From assembly GCA_019931245.1 (NCBI GenBank), contig JAINDL010000029.1:1-64000 (forward strand): 64,000 nt of DNA. Reading direction: 5' to 3'. This document shows, in pieces, positions 33,277-43,136 of this stretch. A model generated the notes under the pieces. The model saw only the letters and a list, made by a program, of their open reading frames with translations, did not search any database and was not told the origin of the DNA. This DNA is from Bryobacteraceae bacterium CoA2 C42 (GTDB lineage Bacteria; Acidobacteriota; Terriglobia; Bryobacterales; Bryobacteraceae). Each line of letters starts with the position of its first letter. Position 1 is the first letter of the stretch. A program made the translations under genes and the position numbers.

Positions 33277-34776
33277 TTGCGGATTACTACGGATTTCCTT
33301 GTCATTGGCGCCGGGGTGGCGGGGTTGCGTGCGGCGATCACGCTGGCTGGGGTGGGCCAGGTGTTGGTGCTGGCCAAGGATACGCTGCATGAATCGGCCA
33401 GCGAGTACGCCCAGGGTGGCATTGCGGCAGCGTTGAGCGACGACGACCAGGTGGCGCTGCACGAGCAGGACACGATGCAGGCCGGCGACGGGCTTTGCGA
33501 CGCCGAAGCCGTGCGGACGCTGGTGGCCGAAGGGCCGCGGGTGATTGAAGAGCTGCTGGGCTGGGGCGCGGAGTTCGACCGCGAGGACGGCGAGTTGGTC
33601 TTCGGCCGGGAGGGGGCGCATTCGCGGAACCGGATTCTGCACGCGCACGGCGACTCGACCGGCCGCGAGATCTCCCGCACGCTATACCGTCGGGCCGCCT
33701 CGCTGGCGAACGTCCGTTTTTTGAGTTTTGCCGCGGTGACCGACCTTTTGCTGCACAACGGGGAGGTGCGGGGCGCCATGGCGTTCGACGCCCGGCATCA
33801 GCAGCAGATTCCGATCTACGCTCGCGCCGTGCTGCTGGCGACCGGCGGCCTGGGCCGGGTGTACAAGGAGACGACCAACCCGGACGTGGCCACCGGCGAT
33901 GGCGTCGCGATGGGCTACCGGGCCGGCGCGGTGGTGGAGAACATTGAATTTGTCCAGTTCCACCCCACGGCGCTGCACCTGGACGGCGCGCCGCGGTTTC
34001 TGCTGTCGGAGGCGCTGCGCGGGGAAGGCGCTTATTTGCGAAACGCCGCCGGCGAGCGGTTTCAGGACGAACTCGCTTCGCGCGACATCGTGAGCCGGGC
34101 GATTGTCCGCGAGATGGGGCGGACCGGGGCGCCGCACATGTTTCTGGACATGACGCACTTTCCGCCGGGCGCTATGGAGGCCCATTTTCCGCGCATCTTT
34201 GAGACGTGCCTGCACTATGGGCTCGACCTCCGGCAACAGCCGGCGCCGGTGCACCCGGCGGCGCATTACGCGATGGGCGGGGTGCAGACGGACCTGGCCG
34301 GGCAGACGACGGTCCCCCGGCTGTTTGCCGCCGGTGAGGTCGCCTGCACCGGCGTACACGGCGCCAATCGCCTGGCGAGCAACTCGCTGCTCGAAGGGGT
34401 AGTTTTCGGGGCGCGCGCGGCCGAGGCAATGCAGGGCCTGGCGGCGGTTAAGGCGGAGGGTGAAACGCCGCGGCCCGAGCTGTTTCCGGCCATCAGCGAA
34501 GCCCATCTGCGAGCGATTGCCTGGGAGTACTGCGGCATTACGCGGGACGGGGCCGGGCTGCGGAAGGCGCTTGAACTGTTCCGGTCGGTGCCGCTGGAGG
34601 CCAAGCGGCAGGCGCAGCGGGTTGACTATGAGCTGCGGAGCCTGCACCAGGTGGCGCTGCTGATTGCCGAAGCGGCGCTCACGCGGCGGGAGAGCCGCGG
34701 GGGCCACTACCGGAGTGACTTTCCGGACAAGAGCGCGCCGGAGAACTCGCGGCTGCGGCGCGGCACGTTAGAATAG
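33277..34776 (+). CDS. nadB: L-aspartate oxidase
   Basis: A 499-residue flavoprotein oxidising L-aspartate to iminoaspartate, the first step of de novo NAD synthesis; NadA (45187) uses the product. It has the FAD motif [46 protein letters not shown] with active-site residues, [10 protein letters not shown], the GGVQTD loop and [21 protein letters not shown]. The start is a TTG directly after AGGGA, which is unusually close. It is slightly shorter than E. coli NadB. It precedes hslV by 11 bp. Fumarate reductase/succinate dehydrogenase flavoproteins are relatives, but the [13 protein letters not shown] pattern favours NadB. Confidence 0.95.
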   Translation: MRITTDFLVIGAGVAGLRAAITLAGVGQVLVLAKDTLHESASEYAQGGIAAALSDDDQVALHEQDTMQAGDGLCDAEAVRTLVAEGPRVIEELLGWGAEFDREDGELVFGREGAHSRNRILHAHGDSTGREISRTLYRRAASLANVRFLSFAAVTDLLLHNGEVRGAMAFDARHQQQIPIYARAVLLATGGLGRVYKETTNPDVATGDGVAMGYRAGAVVENIEFVQFHPTALHLDGAPRFLLSEALRGEGAYLRNAAGERFQDELASRDIVSRAIVREMGRTGAPHMFLDMTHFPPGAMEAHFPRIFETCLHYGLDLRQQPAPVHPAAHYAMGGVQTDLAGQTTVPRLFAAGEVACTGVHGANRLASNSLLEGVVFGARAAEAMQGLAAVKAEGETPRPELFPAISEAHLRAIAWEYCGITRDGAGLRKALELFRSVPLEAKRQAQRVDYELRSLHQVALLIAEAALTRRESRGGHYRSDFPDKSAPENSRLRRGTLE

Positions 34777-34787
34777 GCGTTAGATTC

Positions 34788-35326
34788 ATGTCTCAACGGA
34801 TTCGATCGACGACGGTCCTGGCGGTGCGCCGGGGAGGGAAGGTCGTCATGGCGGCCGATGGCCAGGTAACCATGGGTTCGGAAGTACTCAAGGGGAACGC
34901 CAAGAAGCTGCGGAAGCTGTACAACGGCAAGATCATGGCCGGGTTTGCCGGCTCGACGGCCGATGCCTTTTCGCTGTTCGCGCGGTTTGAAACCAAGCTT
35001 GAACAGCACAACGGCAGGCTGGACCGGGCCGTGGTGGAGTTGGCCAAGGACTGGCGGACCGACAAGGTGCTGCGGCATCTGGAGGCGCTGCTGCTGGTGG
35101 CTGACAACGAAAAGATCTACCTGCTCGGCGGCAACGGCGATGTGATTGAGCCGGATGACGACGTGATGGCGATTGGCTCCGGCGGTTCGTTTGCGCGCTG
35201 CGCGGCGGTCGCCCTGCTGCAGAACACGGAGTTTCCCGCGCGGGAGATTGTCGAGAAAGCCATGAAGATCGCCGGCGACATGTGCATTTACACGAACCAC
35301 ACGTTCGTGTTTGAGGAGTTGAGCTA

Positions 35327-35327
<1 letters not shown>
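34788..35327 (+). CDS. hslV: ATP-dependent protease peptidase subunit HslV
   Basis: A 179-residue proteasome-like threonine peptidase that forms a dodecamer capped by HslU. The family start [20 protein letters not shown] aligns the nucleophile to Thr8, so a seven-residue propeptide (MSQRIRS) would have to be removed, as in ClpQ-like forms, in contrast to E. coli HslV, where only Met is lost. [20 protein letters not shown] and the end [14 protein letters not shown] are typical. The stop overlaps the hslU ATG (TAATG). Confidence 0.97.
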
Positions 35328-36696
<1,369 letters not shown>

Positions 36697-36697
<1 letters not shown>

Positions 36698-37596
36698 TGC
36701 GGCGGCTGGCGATCATCGCGCTGTGTGGCTGGCTGGCCGGGTGCGGGTACATCGGCGACCCGCAGCCGCCGGCGCTGCTCATTCCGCTGCCGATCGTCGA
36801 TCTCGCGGCCGAGCAGGTGGGCGGGAAGATCCGGCTGCGGTTCACGATTCCGGACCTCACCACCGAGCGGTTGCCGGTGAAGGACGTGACCGTGGACCTG
36901 CGGGGCGGCGAGGCGCCGATTCCGGTGGCGGCGCGCGCGCCGGGCGCCGTGGAGGCCGAGGCGCCGGTGGCGGCGGCGTGGGTGGGCCAGGAGATCGCCT
37001 TTCGGGTGCGGCTGCAGAATGCCAAGGGGCGGTACTCGGAGTGGTCGAATGCCGTGCTGCGCCGGGTGGTGGCTCCCGTGGGGACGCCGGCTGATTTGAG
37101 CGTGAAACCGGAACCGGGCGGGATGGCGCTGCGTTGGTCCGGGGTGGCAGAGACGTGGTCCGTGCTCCGCGATGGCGTGGCGGTGGCGACCGTAAGTAAG
37201 CCGGAGTATCTGGACGCGGCCGTGGAGCCGGGCAAGAGCTATCGCTACCAGGTACAGGCCGCGGTGAAAGCCGGGACGGGGACGGCGGTGAGCGAACCGA
37301 CGGCGGAGGCGGCCGTGCCGTACGTGGATCGTTTCCCGCCGGCGCAGCCGGTGCGGCTGAACGTCATCGCCAGCGCGAACGCGATCGAGCTTTCCTGGGA
37401 GCGCAACACGGAGGCTGACCTCAAGCACTACCGCGTCTGGCGGGACGGCCAGGTGCTGGCCGACGCCATCGACGTCCCCGCGTATACTGACCGCACGGCG
37501 GCCCGCGGAAAGAGCTACCGCTACGCCGTCTCCGCCGTAGATCTTTACGGCAACGAAAGCTCGCCATCGCAACCAGTGGAGATCACAACACCGTGA
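36697..37596 (+). CDS. Lipoprotein with fibronectin type III-like domains
   Basis: A 299-residue exported lipoprotein. The signal peptide ends in a lipobox LAGC (cysteine near residue 16), then GYIGDPQPP. Three beta-sandwich repeats of fibronectin III type follow: about 30-115, 125-215 (MALRWSGVAETWSVLRDG, GKSYRYQVQA), and 225-299 (IELSWERNTEADLKHYRVWR, GKSYRYAVSAVDLYGNES). I start at ATG 36697, overlapping the hslU stop as TGATG; a GTG one codon earlier is possible. It overlaps the FAH gene by 4 bp. Role unknown. Confidence 0.9.
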
Positions 37597-38387
37597 CCAG
37601 ATTTGTACGCTTCAGTCTCGACCGGGGCATCGCGCCAACGGCGCCGGATAGCCATCCCGGAGTTCGCTATGGAATCTTGAACGGCGAGACGATTCAGGAG
37701 ACGCCGTCGCTATTTGAATATCGCCCCGGCACGACGCACGGGCTGAAGGCGGTGCGTCTGCTGCCGCCGGTTTCGCCGTCGAAGATCGTCTGCGTGGGGC
37801 GCAACTACGCCGACCACGCCAAGGAGTTGGGCAACGCCGTGCCCACCGAGCCGCTGATTTTTCTGAAGCCGCCGAGTTCGCTGATTGCGCACGGGGATGC
37901 AATTCACTATCCGGCGCTGTCGAGCCTGGTGAGCTACGAGGCCGAACTGGGCGTGATCATCGGGCGCCGCGCCCGCAATGTCCGCAAGCAGGACTGGGCC
38001 GACTACGTGTGGGGCTATACGTGCGTCAACGATGTAACCGCGCGGGACCTGCAGAAGAAGGACGGCCAGTGGACGCGCGGCAAGGGTTTCGATACGTTCT
38101 GCCCGGTGGGGCAGTGGGCCGTGCCCGCCGGCACCGTAGCGCTTAAAGGGCTGCGGGTGCAGGGCTACCTGGACGGCAAGCTGGTGCAGGACGCCCCGGT
38201 GACGGATATGATTTTCGACCTGGGTGATATAATGGCCTATGTCAGTCGATTCATGACACTTGAGCCGGGAGATCTCATTGCCACCGGCACTCCCCCTGGG
38301 GTTGGTCCCCTGTTGCCGGGCTCTGCGGTCCGCGTTGTCATTGAAGGCGTGGGCGCGCTAGAAAACCCTATTATCTCCGAATCCTGA
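37593..38387 (+). CDS. Fumarylacetoacetate hydrolase (FAH) family protein
   Basis: A 264-residue FAH-fold enzyme, compact form. Motifs are KIVCVGRNYADHAKELGN, FLKPPSSLI, metal ligands in SYEAELGVIIG with the aspartate in CVNDVTARDLQ, and PGDLIATGTPPGVGPL. It resembles the acylpyruvase/2-hydroxyhepta-2,4-diene-1,7-dioate isomerase branch; oxaloacetate tautomerase or decarboxylase activity is also known in this branch. The GTG start overlaps the lipoprotein stop by 4 bp. It is distinct from the FAH gene at 8999. Confidence 0.94.
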   Translation: MTRFVRFSLDRGIAPTAPDSHPGVRYGILNGETIQETPSLFEYRPGTTHGLKAVRLLPPVSPSKIVCVGRNYADHAKELGNAVPTEPLIFLKPPSSLIAHGDAIHYPALSSLVSYEAELGVIIGRRARNVRKQDWADYVWGYTCVNDVTARDLQKKDGQWTRGKGFDTFCPVGQWAVPAGTVALKGLRVQGYLDGKLVQDAPVTDMIFDLGDIMAYVSRFMTLEPGDLIATGTPPGVGPLLPGSAVRVVIEGVGALENPIISES

Positions 38388-38396
38388 GAACTCACC

Positions 38397-39044
38397 ATGA
38401 AAATCTTTCTCGATACCGCCAACCTGGACGAAATTAGAAAAGGCGCCGACTGGGGCATTGTTGACGGCGTTACCACCAATCCTTCGCTGATTGCCAAGGA
38501 AGGCCGGCCGATTGAGGAGCAGGTCAAGGCGATCTGCGACATCATCGACGGGGATATCTCGGCTGAGGTCGTCGCCGTCGAAGCCGCCGCGATGATTGAA
38601 GAGGGCAAGAAGCTTGCGAAGATCCACAAGAACATCGTGGTGAAGCTGCCGCTGATCCGCGATGGCATCAAGGCGTGCAAGGCGCTGTCGAGCGAGGGTA
38701 TTCGCACGAACGTGACCCTGTGCTTCTCGGCTCCGCAGGCGCTGTTGGCCGCCAAAGCGGGCGCCTATCTGGTGAGTCCGTTCGTCGGCCGCCTGGACGA
38801 CATCGGCCACGTGGGCATGGAACTGATCGAGCAGATCACGGCGATCTATTCGAACTACGACTTCAAGACGCAGGTGCTGGCCGCGAGCATCCGGACGCCG
38901 ATTCACGTGGTGGACGCCGCGCTGGCGGGCGCCGATGTGGCGACGATGCCGTTCAAGACGCTGGATATGCTGTTCAACCATCCGCTGACGGACCGGGGCT
39001 TGGAGCAGTTCCTTAAGGACCACGCCAAGTCGCTCGGCAAGTAA
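38397..39044 (+). CDS. fsa: Fructose-6-phosphate aldolase / transaldolase-like (FSA/TalC)
   Basis: A 215-residue class I aldolase of the short transaldolase family. The start [20 protein letters not shown] and [13 protein letters not shown] are diagnostic. The Schiff-base lysine is K83 in [41 protein letters not shown] and the late [13 protein letters not shown] are present. Without a biochemical test, aldol cleavage of fructose-6-phosphate versus transaldolase activity cannot be settled from sequence. It lies 9 bp after the FAH gene in the same run of plus-strand genes. Confidence 0.95.
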   Translation: MKIFLDTANLDEIRKGADWGIVDGVTTNPSLIAKEGRPIEEQVKAICDIIDGDISAEVVAVEAAAMIEEGKKLAKIHKNIVVKLPLIRDGIKACKALSSEGIRTNVTLCFSAPQALLAAKAGAYLVSPFVGRLDDIGHVGMELIEQITAIYSNYDFKTQVLAASIRTPIHVVDAALAGADVATMPFKTLDMLFNHPLTDRGLEQFLKDHAKSLGK

Positions 39045-39052
39045 CGTTGCTC

Positions 39053-39481
39053 ATGCTGTTCGCCTGGCTGCCGGGATCTTCGCTTGCCTGGGTCGTGCCG
39101 GCCTCGGTGGGCGTGGTCGCCCTCGGGGCTGGGGCTTGGATTCTGGCCGGAGCGATCCGCGCCCGGCGCAGCCCGGCCGAAGTCGAACGGCGGCGGCGGA
39201 TTAAGCTGCACGTGGTGGGGCGGATGGGCGAGGCGACCGTTGAGCAGGCGGATGCGGAAACTTTGCGCTACTGTTACGAGATTGCGGGCGTCTACTACTC
39301 TACGTCCCAGGATATCGGGGCGCTGGCGGAACACCTGCCGGCTCCTCCGCACCTACTGATCGGCAATGCGCTGATCAAATATCACCCCCAGAACCCGGCG
39401 AATTCGATCCTGATCTGTGAACACTGGTCGGGATTGCAGGCCGGGCGCAACGCATCTGAACGAGGAGAATCAAACCAATGA
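39053..39481 (+). CDS. Membrane-anchored hypothetical protein
   Basis: A 142-residue protein with one N-terminal span (LAWVVPASVGVVALGAGAWILAG) followed by an arginine-rich stop-transfer (AIRARRSPAEVERRRR) and a soluble domain of about 100 residues (IKLHVVGRMGEATVEQADAE, YYEIAGVYY-like segment, HLLIGNALIKYHPQNPANSI). I choose ATG 39053 over the TTG two codons upstream. Its stop overlaps the ATG of the Dabb gene. No family recognised; the soluble part is probably cytoplasmic by the positive-inside rule. Confidence 0.75.
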   Translation: MLFAWLPGSSLAWVVPASVGVVALGAGAWILAGAIRARRSPAEVERRRRIKLHVVGRMGEATVEQADAETLRYCYEIAGVYYSTSQDIGALAEHLPAPPHLLIGNALIKYHPQNPANSILICEHWSGLQAGRNASERGESNQ

Positions 39482-39852
39482 AGCAATTTCTGATGATCGC
39501 CATGGCGGCTGTGATGCTGACCGTGGGCGCGAGTTCCGCCGCGGCCCAGAGCAAGACCGCTCCGAAGTCGGTGATTCACGTGGTCACCGTGAAGTGGAAG
39601 GCCGGCACGACGCCCGCGCAAATCAAGGCCGCGCTCGACGGCGTGCAGGCGCTGCCCGCCAAGTACAAGGGCATCACCCGCGTGTGGACCAACTCGATCA
39701 AGGTGCAGGGCGGCAAGGCCAATGCGTTCGTGATGGAGTTCAAGGACGAGGCGGCGCTGAAGGCTTACGCTGACAGCCCGGCGCAGAAGGAGTGGTACGG
39801 CGTCTATCTGCCCATCCGCGAAGAGAGCACCACCTTCGACATCACCAACTAA
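39478..39852 (+). CDS. Exported Dabb (stress-responsive A/B barrel) protein
   Basis: A 124-residue protein: a signal peptide (MKQFLMIAMAAVMLTVGASSAAAQ) followed by one Dabb domain (VIHVVTVKWKAGTTPAQIKA, then LPAKYKGITRVWTNSIKVQG, then FVMEFKDEAALKAYADSPAQ). Dabb proteins are small ferredoxin-like dimers; most are cytoplasmic, so export is noteworthy. Four-base overlap with the preceding membrane-anchored gene suggests joint translation. Converges on fdhD; a very stable hairpin overlaps its 3' side. Substrate unknown. Confidence 0.9.
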   Translation: MKQFLMIAMAAVMLTVGASSAAAQSKTAPKSVIHVVTVKWKAGTTPAQIKAALDGVQALPAKYKGITRVWTNSIKVQGGKANAFVMEFKDEAALKAYADSPAQKEWYGVYLPIREESTTFDITN

Positions 39853-39853
39853 G

Positions 39854-40672
39854 CTACCTGGGCACCCCCGCCGGATTGGCCACAATCCGGTGGGGGTGCG
39901 TATAGACGTTGCAGCGCTCGCGGCGGAGGAAGCCGACCAGCGTGATGTGGTGCCGGCGGGCCAGTTCGACGGCCATTGTCGAGGGCGCGCCGATGGCGGC
40001 AACGATAGTGGCTTGCGCAGCGGCGCATTTTTGCAGTAGTTCGTAGCCGGCCCGGCCGCTGAGCAGGACGATGTGACCCGCCAAGGGGAGTTGGCCGGTG
40101 CGCAGGCGGTGGCCGATGAGTTTATCGAGCGCATTGTGGCGCCCGATGTCCTCGCGGAGCGCGAGGAGTTCGCCTGCGGGCGTGAAGAGCGCCGCGGCGT
40201 GCAGCGCGCCGGTGCGTTGGAAGGCCGGCTGCGCGGCGGCCAGACGGCCGGGCAGGGCGTAGAGCAGCCCGATGGGGAGCGTGACGGCGGAGGCCTCCGG
40301 CGGCGAGGCGAGGCCGGGGAGGTCTTCGCGGCCGCAGAGACCGCAGGCGGCGGTGCGGGCCAGGTGGCGGCGCGCGGTCGCGACCGGCTCAACGCCCGGC
40401 CGCAGGGCCACCAGGACGGAGCCGGGCTGCACGTGGATGCCTTCGATTTGGGCGGCGCCGGTGAGCCAGCCTTCGGCGTGGAGCAGGCCGCAGGCGAGGT
40501 CCTCCTCCTGGCCGGGCGAGGCGAGGGTGAGGCCAAGGGTTGCGATCTCGCGCCGGTCCTTGAAGGAGTACTCGACGCGGATCTCGACGGGTTCTTCGGC
40601 GCCGAGGGAGTCGGAGGCCGCCTGCGCGCGGCCCCCTTCCCAGCGGGCGACCGGAACCTGTTTTTCCGGCAT
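39854..40672 (-). CDS. fdhD: Formate dehydrogenase accessory sulfurtransferase FdhD
   Basis: A 272-residue protein that transfers sulfur from IscS to the molybdenum cofactor so that formate dehydrogenase becomes active. The CGLCG motif (C110, C113), PVEIRVEYSF at the start, GGAL-type signature replaced by RTGALHAAALF, REDIGRHNALDKLIGH and the end LVGFLRRERCNVYTHPHRI are diagnostic. No formate dehydrogenase gene is in the window. Its final codons form the right-hand side of the long palindrome at 39862-39899. moaA (44188) acts in the same cofactor pathway. Confidence 0.96.
   Translation of the reverse strand: MPEKQVPVARWEGGRAQAASDSLGAEEPVEIRVEYSFKDRREIATLGLTLASPGQEEDLACGLLHAEGWLTGAAQIEGIHVQPGSVLVALRPGVEPVATARRHLARTAACGLCGREDLPGLASPPEASAVTLPIGLLYALPGRLAAAQPAFQRTGALHAAALFTPAGELLALREDIGRHNALDKLIGHRLRTGQLPLAGHIVLLSGRAGYELLQKCAAAQATIVAAIGAPSTMAVELARRHHITLVGFLRRERCNVYTHPHRIVANPAGVPR
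39862..39899. terminator. 16-bp stem-loop at the convergent Dabb/fdhD ends
   Basis: Arms 39862-39877 (GCACCCCCGCCGGATT) and 39884-39899 (AATCCGGTGGGGGTGC) pair over 16 bp with a single G-U, around a 6-base loop. It lies 10 bp past the Dabb stop and is entirely inside the last codons of fdhD. No U-tract follows on the plus strand, so it is either a hairpin that ends or protects the Dabb transcript or a structure within fdhD mRNA. Confidence 0.65.
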
Positions 40673-40678
40673 GCGGGT

Positions 40679-41548
40679 TTAGCGGAGGCTGCGGAGCAGC
40701 TCGATGGCGGCTTTGATGTCGTCGACGTGGGCGAGCTTGGCCTGGTGGCGATCGTCCATGTCCTGGTCGAGCGAGACCTCGCGCTCAATGGTCAGCGGGC
40801 CGGTGTAGCCGACCTTCTTGAGGGTATTGACGAAGTTGGCCATGCCGACCGAGCCCTGACCGAGGGGCATTTCGGTGCCGAGGGTGCCGGGTTTGGCGGG
40901 GTCGGGCCAGTTGCCGTCTTTGGCGTGGACGGAGACGACGTGCTTGCCGACGAGTTCGAGGGCGGCGATGGGCTCCGAGGTGCCGTAGAGGATGAGGTTG
41001 GCGGGGTCGAAGTTGAGCTTGAGGTTGGGCCGGTCGACGTCTTCGAGGAAGTGCAGCAGGGAGGCGGCGGGTTCCTGGCCGGTTTCGAGGGCGAAGGTGA
41101 TGCCGTGTTTGGCGGCGTAGTCGCAGATGCGGCGGACGAGGTCGCGGACGGGGGCGTAGTTGGGGTGGGCGTGGTCTTCGGGGACGAAGCCGACATGGCA
41201 GGCGAAGATGGGTACGCCCATGGCGGCGGTTTCGTCGATGACCTGGTAGGTGCGGGCCTCGCGATCGGCGCGGGTGGCGGCGGGGATGAAGCCGACGGTT
41301 TGTTCGACGGTGGGGGCGTCGGCGTAGCTTTCGCCGTCGTAGGCGGCGAAGACGGCGGTGACGGCGAAGCCTTCCTCGGCGAGGGCCTGTTTGTAGACAG
41401 CGCCGAGACCGGCGAGGGGGACGGCGCCGGTGAAGCCGAGGTGGCCGCAGCGGATGCCGAGCGACTTGACGGCGCGGATCATCTTCAGCGGTTCGGTATC
41501 GCCCCAGAACATCAGGCCAACTTCTAACTCTTCGAGTGCAATTGCCAT
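40679..41548 (-). CDS. Sugar phosphate isomerase/epimerase (xylose-isomerase-like TIM barrel)
   Basis: A 289-residue AP-endonuclease-2/xylose-isomerase-like TIM barrel. Metal-site motifs are IFACHVGFVPEDHAHP (His), FALETGQEP (Glu), LKLNFDPANLILYG (Asp), SVHAKDGNW (His, Lys, Asp), and the final glutamate in GPLTIEREVS. Cytoplasmic by lack of a signal. The substrate is not deducible; members include inosose isomerases and 3-keto-sugar enzymes. It lies 6 bp upstream of fdhD and 5 bp downstream of ogt on the same strand. Confidence 0.9.
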   Translation of the reverse strand: MAIALEELEVGLMFWGDTEPLKMIRAVKSLGIRCGHLGFTGAVPLAGLGAVYKQALAEEGFAVTAVFAAYDGESYADAPTVEQTVGFIPAATRADREARTYQVIDETAAMGVPIFACHVGFVPEDHAHPNYAPVRDLVRRICDYAAKHGITFALETGQEPAASLLHFLEDVDRPNLKLNFDPANLILYGTSEPIAALELVGKHVVSVHAKDGNWPDPAKPGTLGTEMPLGQGSVGMANFVNTLKKVGYTGPLTIEREVSLDQDMDDRHQAKLAHVDDIKAAIELLRSLR

Positions 41549-41553
41549 GGATA

Positions 41554-42045
41554 CTATTCTCTGTCAGCGGCGAAGAAGTTGCACTGCCTTTCCCAGGCGA
41601 GGAGCCAGGCTTTGGCGTCGAGGCCGCCGGCGAAGCCGGTGAGGCGGCCGGAGGCGCCGATGACGCGGTGGCAGGGGATGACGATGGGCAGGGGGTTCGC
41701 GCCGTTGGCGAGGCCCACGGCGCGGGAGGCGTTGGGTTTGCCGAGACGGGCGGCGAGGGCACCGTAGGTGGTGGTTTCGGCGTAGGGGATATTGCGGAGG
41801 AGGGCCCAGACCTGGGCTTGGAAGGGGGTTCCCTGGGGGCTTAGGGGGATGGAGAAGTGTTGGAGGGTGCCGGCGAAGTAGGCGGCGAGTTCTTGGGCGG
41901 CGAGCGGGAGTTCGCCTTCCGAAAGAGTCTGGCGGAGGGCTTCGCGGCGGGGGGAGTTGGCGAAGAGGATTTCGGTGAGGGTTTCGCCGTGGCCGACGAG
42001 GGTGAGTTCGCCGATGGGGGTGGCGAGGGGCTGCCAGAGGGTCAT
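41554..42045 (-). CDS. ogt: Methylated-DNA--protein-cysteine methyltransferase
   Basis: A 163-residue suicide DNA-repair protein removing methyl groups from O6-methylguanine. The active-site PIVIPCHRVIGASGRLTGFAG contains the acceptor cysteine; FQAQVWALLRNIPYAETTTYGALAARLG is the helix-turn-helix with the arginine finger further on (SRAVGLANGANP). The ATG overlaps the stop of the Ada-AlkA-like gene by 4 bp, so the direct-reversal and base-excision enzymes are translated together. Confidence 0.95.
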   Translation of the reverse strand: MTLWQPLATPIGELTLVGHGETLTEILFANSPRREALRQTLSEGELPLAAQELAAYFAGTLQHFSIPLSPQGTPFQAQVWALLRNIPYAETTTYGALAARLGKPNASRAVGLANGANPLPIVIPCHRVIGASGRLTGFAGGLDAKAWLLAWERQCNFFAADRE

Positions 42046-43076
42046 GCCTGGGATCTCCAGAGGTGCACGGCGGCGTAGGCGCGCCAGGGGCGCCAGGCTT
42101 CGGCGCGTTGAGCGAGTTGTTTTTCGGTGCAGTGGGCGGCTTTGCGGAGGACGAGGTCGCCGGCGGGGAAGGCGTCGGGGTCGGCGAGGGCGCGCATGGC
42201 GTAATAGGCGCGGGTCCAGGGGCCGATGCCGCGGATGCCTTCGAGGCGCTCGTTGCCGTCGAGGACGGCGCGGGCGTAGGCGCGGAGGGTCTGCTGGCGG
42301 GCGGCGGGGAGGCCGATCGAGGAGAGGTCGGCGTCGGCGAGCTGCTCCGGAGTAGGCATTTTGCGAAACGAAGCCAAGAGGCGGCCGGCGAGGGTGCGGG
42401 CGCCGGCGACGGAGATCTGCTGGCCGAGGATGGCGCGGATGCCGATTTCGAAGGGATCCCAGGCGCCGGGGACGCGGAGGCCGGGCCGGGCGGCGAGTAG
42501 GGGGGCGAGGAGGGGGTCGGTACGCAGGGCTTCGCGGATGGGGAGGGGGTCGGCGTCCGCGTCGAACAGGCGGCGGGTGCGGCGGAGGAGATCGGGGGAG
42601 GGGTGGGGGGTGGCGCCTTCGATGTGGAGGAGGAGGTGGGGGGCGGTGTAGCGGACCGTGATGGTGACGTCGTCGCAGTGGCGGGTGTAGCGGTGGTCGT
42701 CGACTTCTTCGAGGCCGGGGATGGCGCGGGCGCGGAGGAAGGCGAGTAGGCTGGGCCAATCGTAGGGTTGGCGGACGGGGAGGAGGAGGGGGGAGTCCGC
42801 GGGTGGGCGTTGGGTTGGGGCGAGGGGGGCGATGGGAGGGCGGATGGCGGGTGGTTGGACGGCGGCGGGGCGGCAGCGGAGGCAGGGGCGGAAGCCGGCG
42901 GCTTCGGCGGCAGCGGCGGTGAGGTAGTAAACCACGTTGGCTTCCTTGGCCGCGGGGGCGGGGCAGACGGGACGGCAGTAGATCCGCGTGGTGCGCACGG
43001 CGACAAAGAAGCGGCCGTCGAAGCGGGGGTCACGGGCGCGGCGGGCCGATTGGCAAAGCTGCGGATCGAGGGTCAC
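42042..43076 (-). CDS. Ada metal-binding domain fused to AlkA-type DNA glycosylase
   Basis: A 344-residue repair protein. Residues 1-70 are the Ada zinc domain: DPRFDGRFFVAVRTTRIYCR and RPCLRC give zinc ligands C34, C38, C65 and C68, with C34 the equivalent of the methylphosphotriester acceptor. A proline-rich linker (71-105) leads straight to AlkA_N (YDWPSLLAFLRARAIPGLEE) and a HhH-GPD glycosylase (GAWDPFEIGIRAILGQQISV, IRGIGPWTRAYYAMRAL) with the catalytic aspartate in FPAGDLVLRKA. The AraC-type helix-turn-helix normally between these parts is missing. Coupled to ogt. Confidence 0.92.
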   Translation of the reverse strand: MTLDPQLCQSARRARDPRFDGRFFVAVRTTRIYCRPVCPAPAAKEANVVYYLTAAAAEAAGFRPCLRCRPAAVQPPAIRPPIAPLAPTQRPPADSPLLLPVRQPYDWPSLLAFLRARAIPGLEEVDDHRYTRHCDDVTITVRYTAPHLLLHIEGATPHPSPDLLRRTRRLFDADADPLPIREALRTDPLLAPLLAARPGLRVPGAWDPFEIGIRAILGQQISVAGARTLAGRLLASFRKMPTPEQLADADLSSIGLPAARQQTLRAYARAVLDGNERLEGIRGIGPWTRAYYAMRALADPDAFPAGDLVLRKAAHCTEKQLAQRAEAWRPWRAYAAVHLWRSQA

Positions 43077-43136
43077 TTCCCCTAGCTTATAGCCGGTGGG
43101 TGCACGCGGCGGCGTTTTGGCGTACGCTGACAGGGT

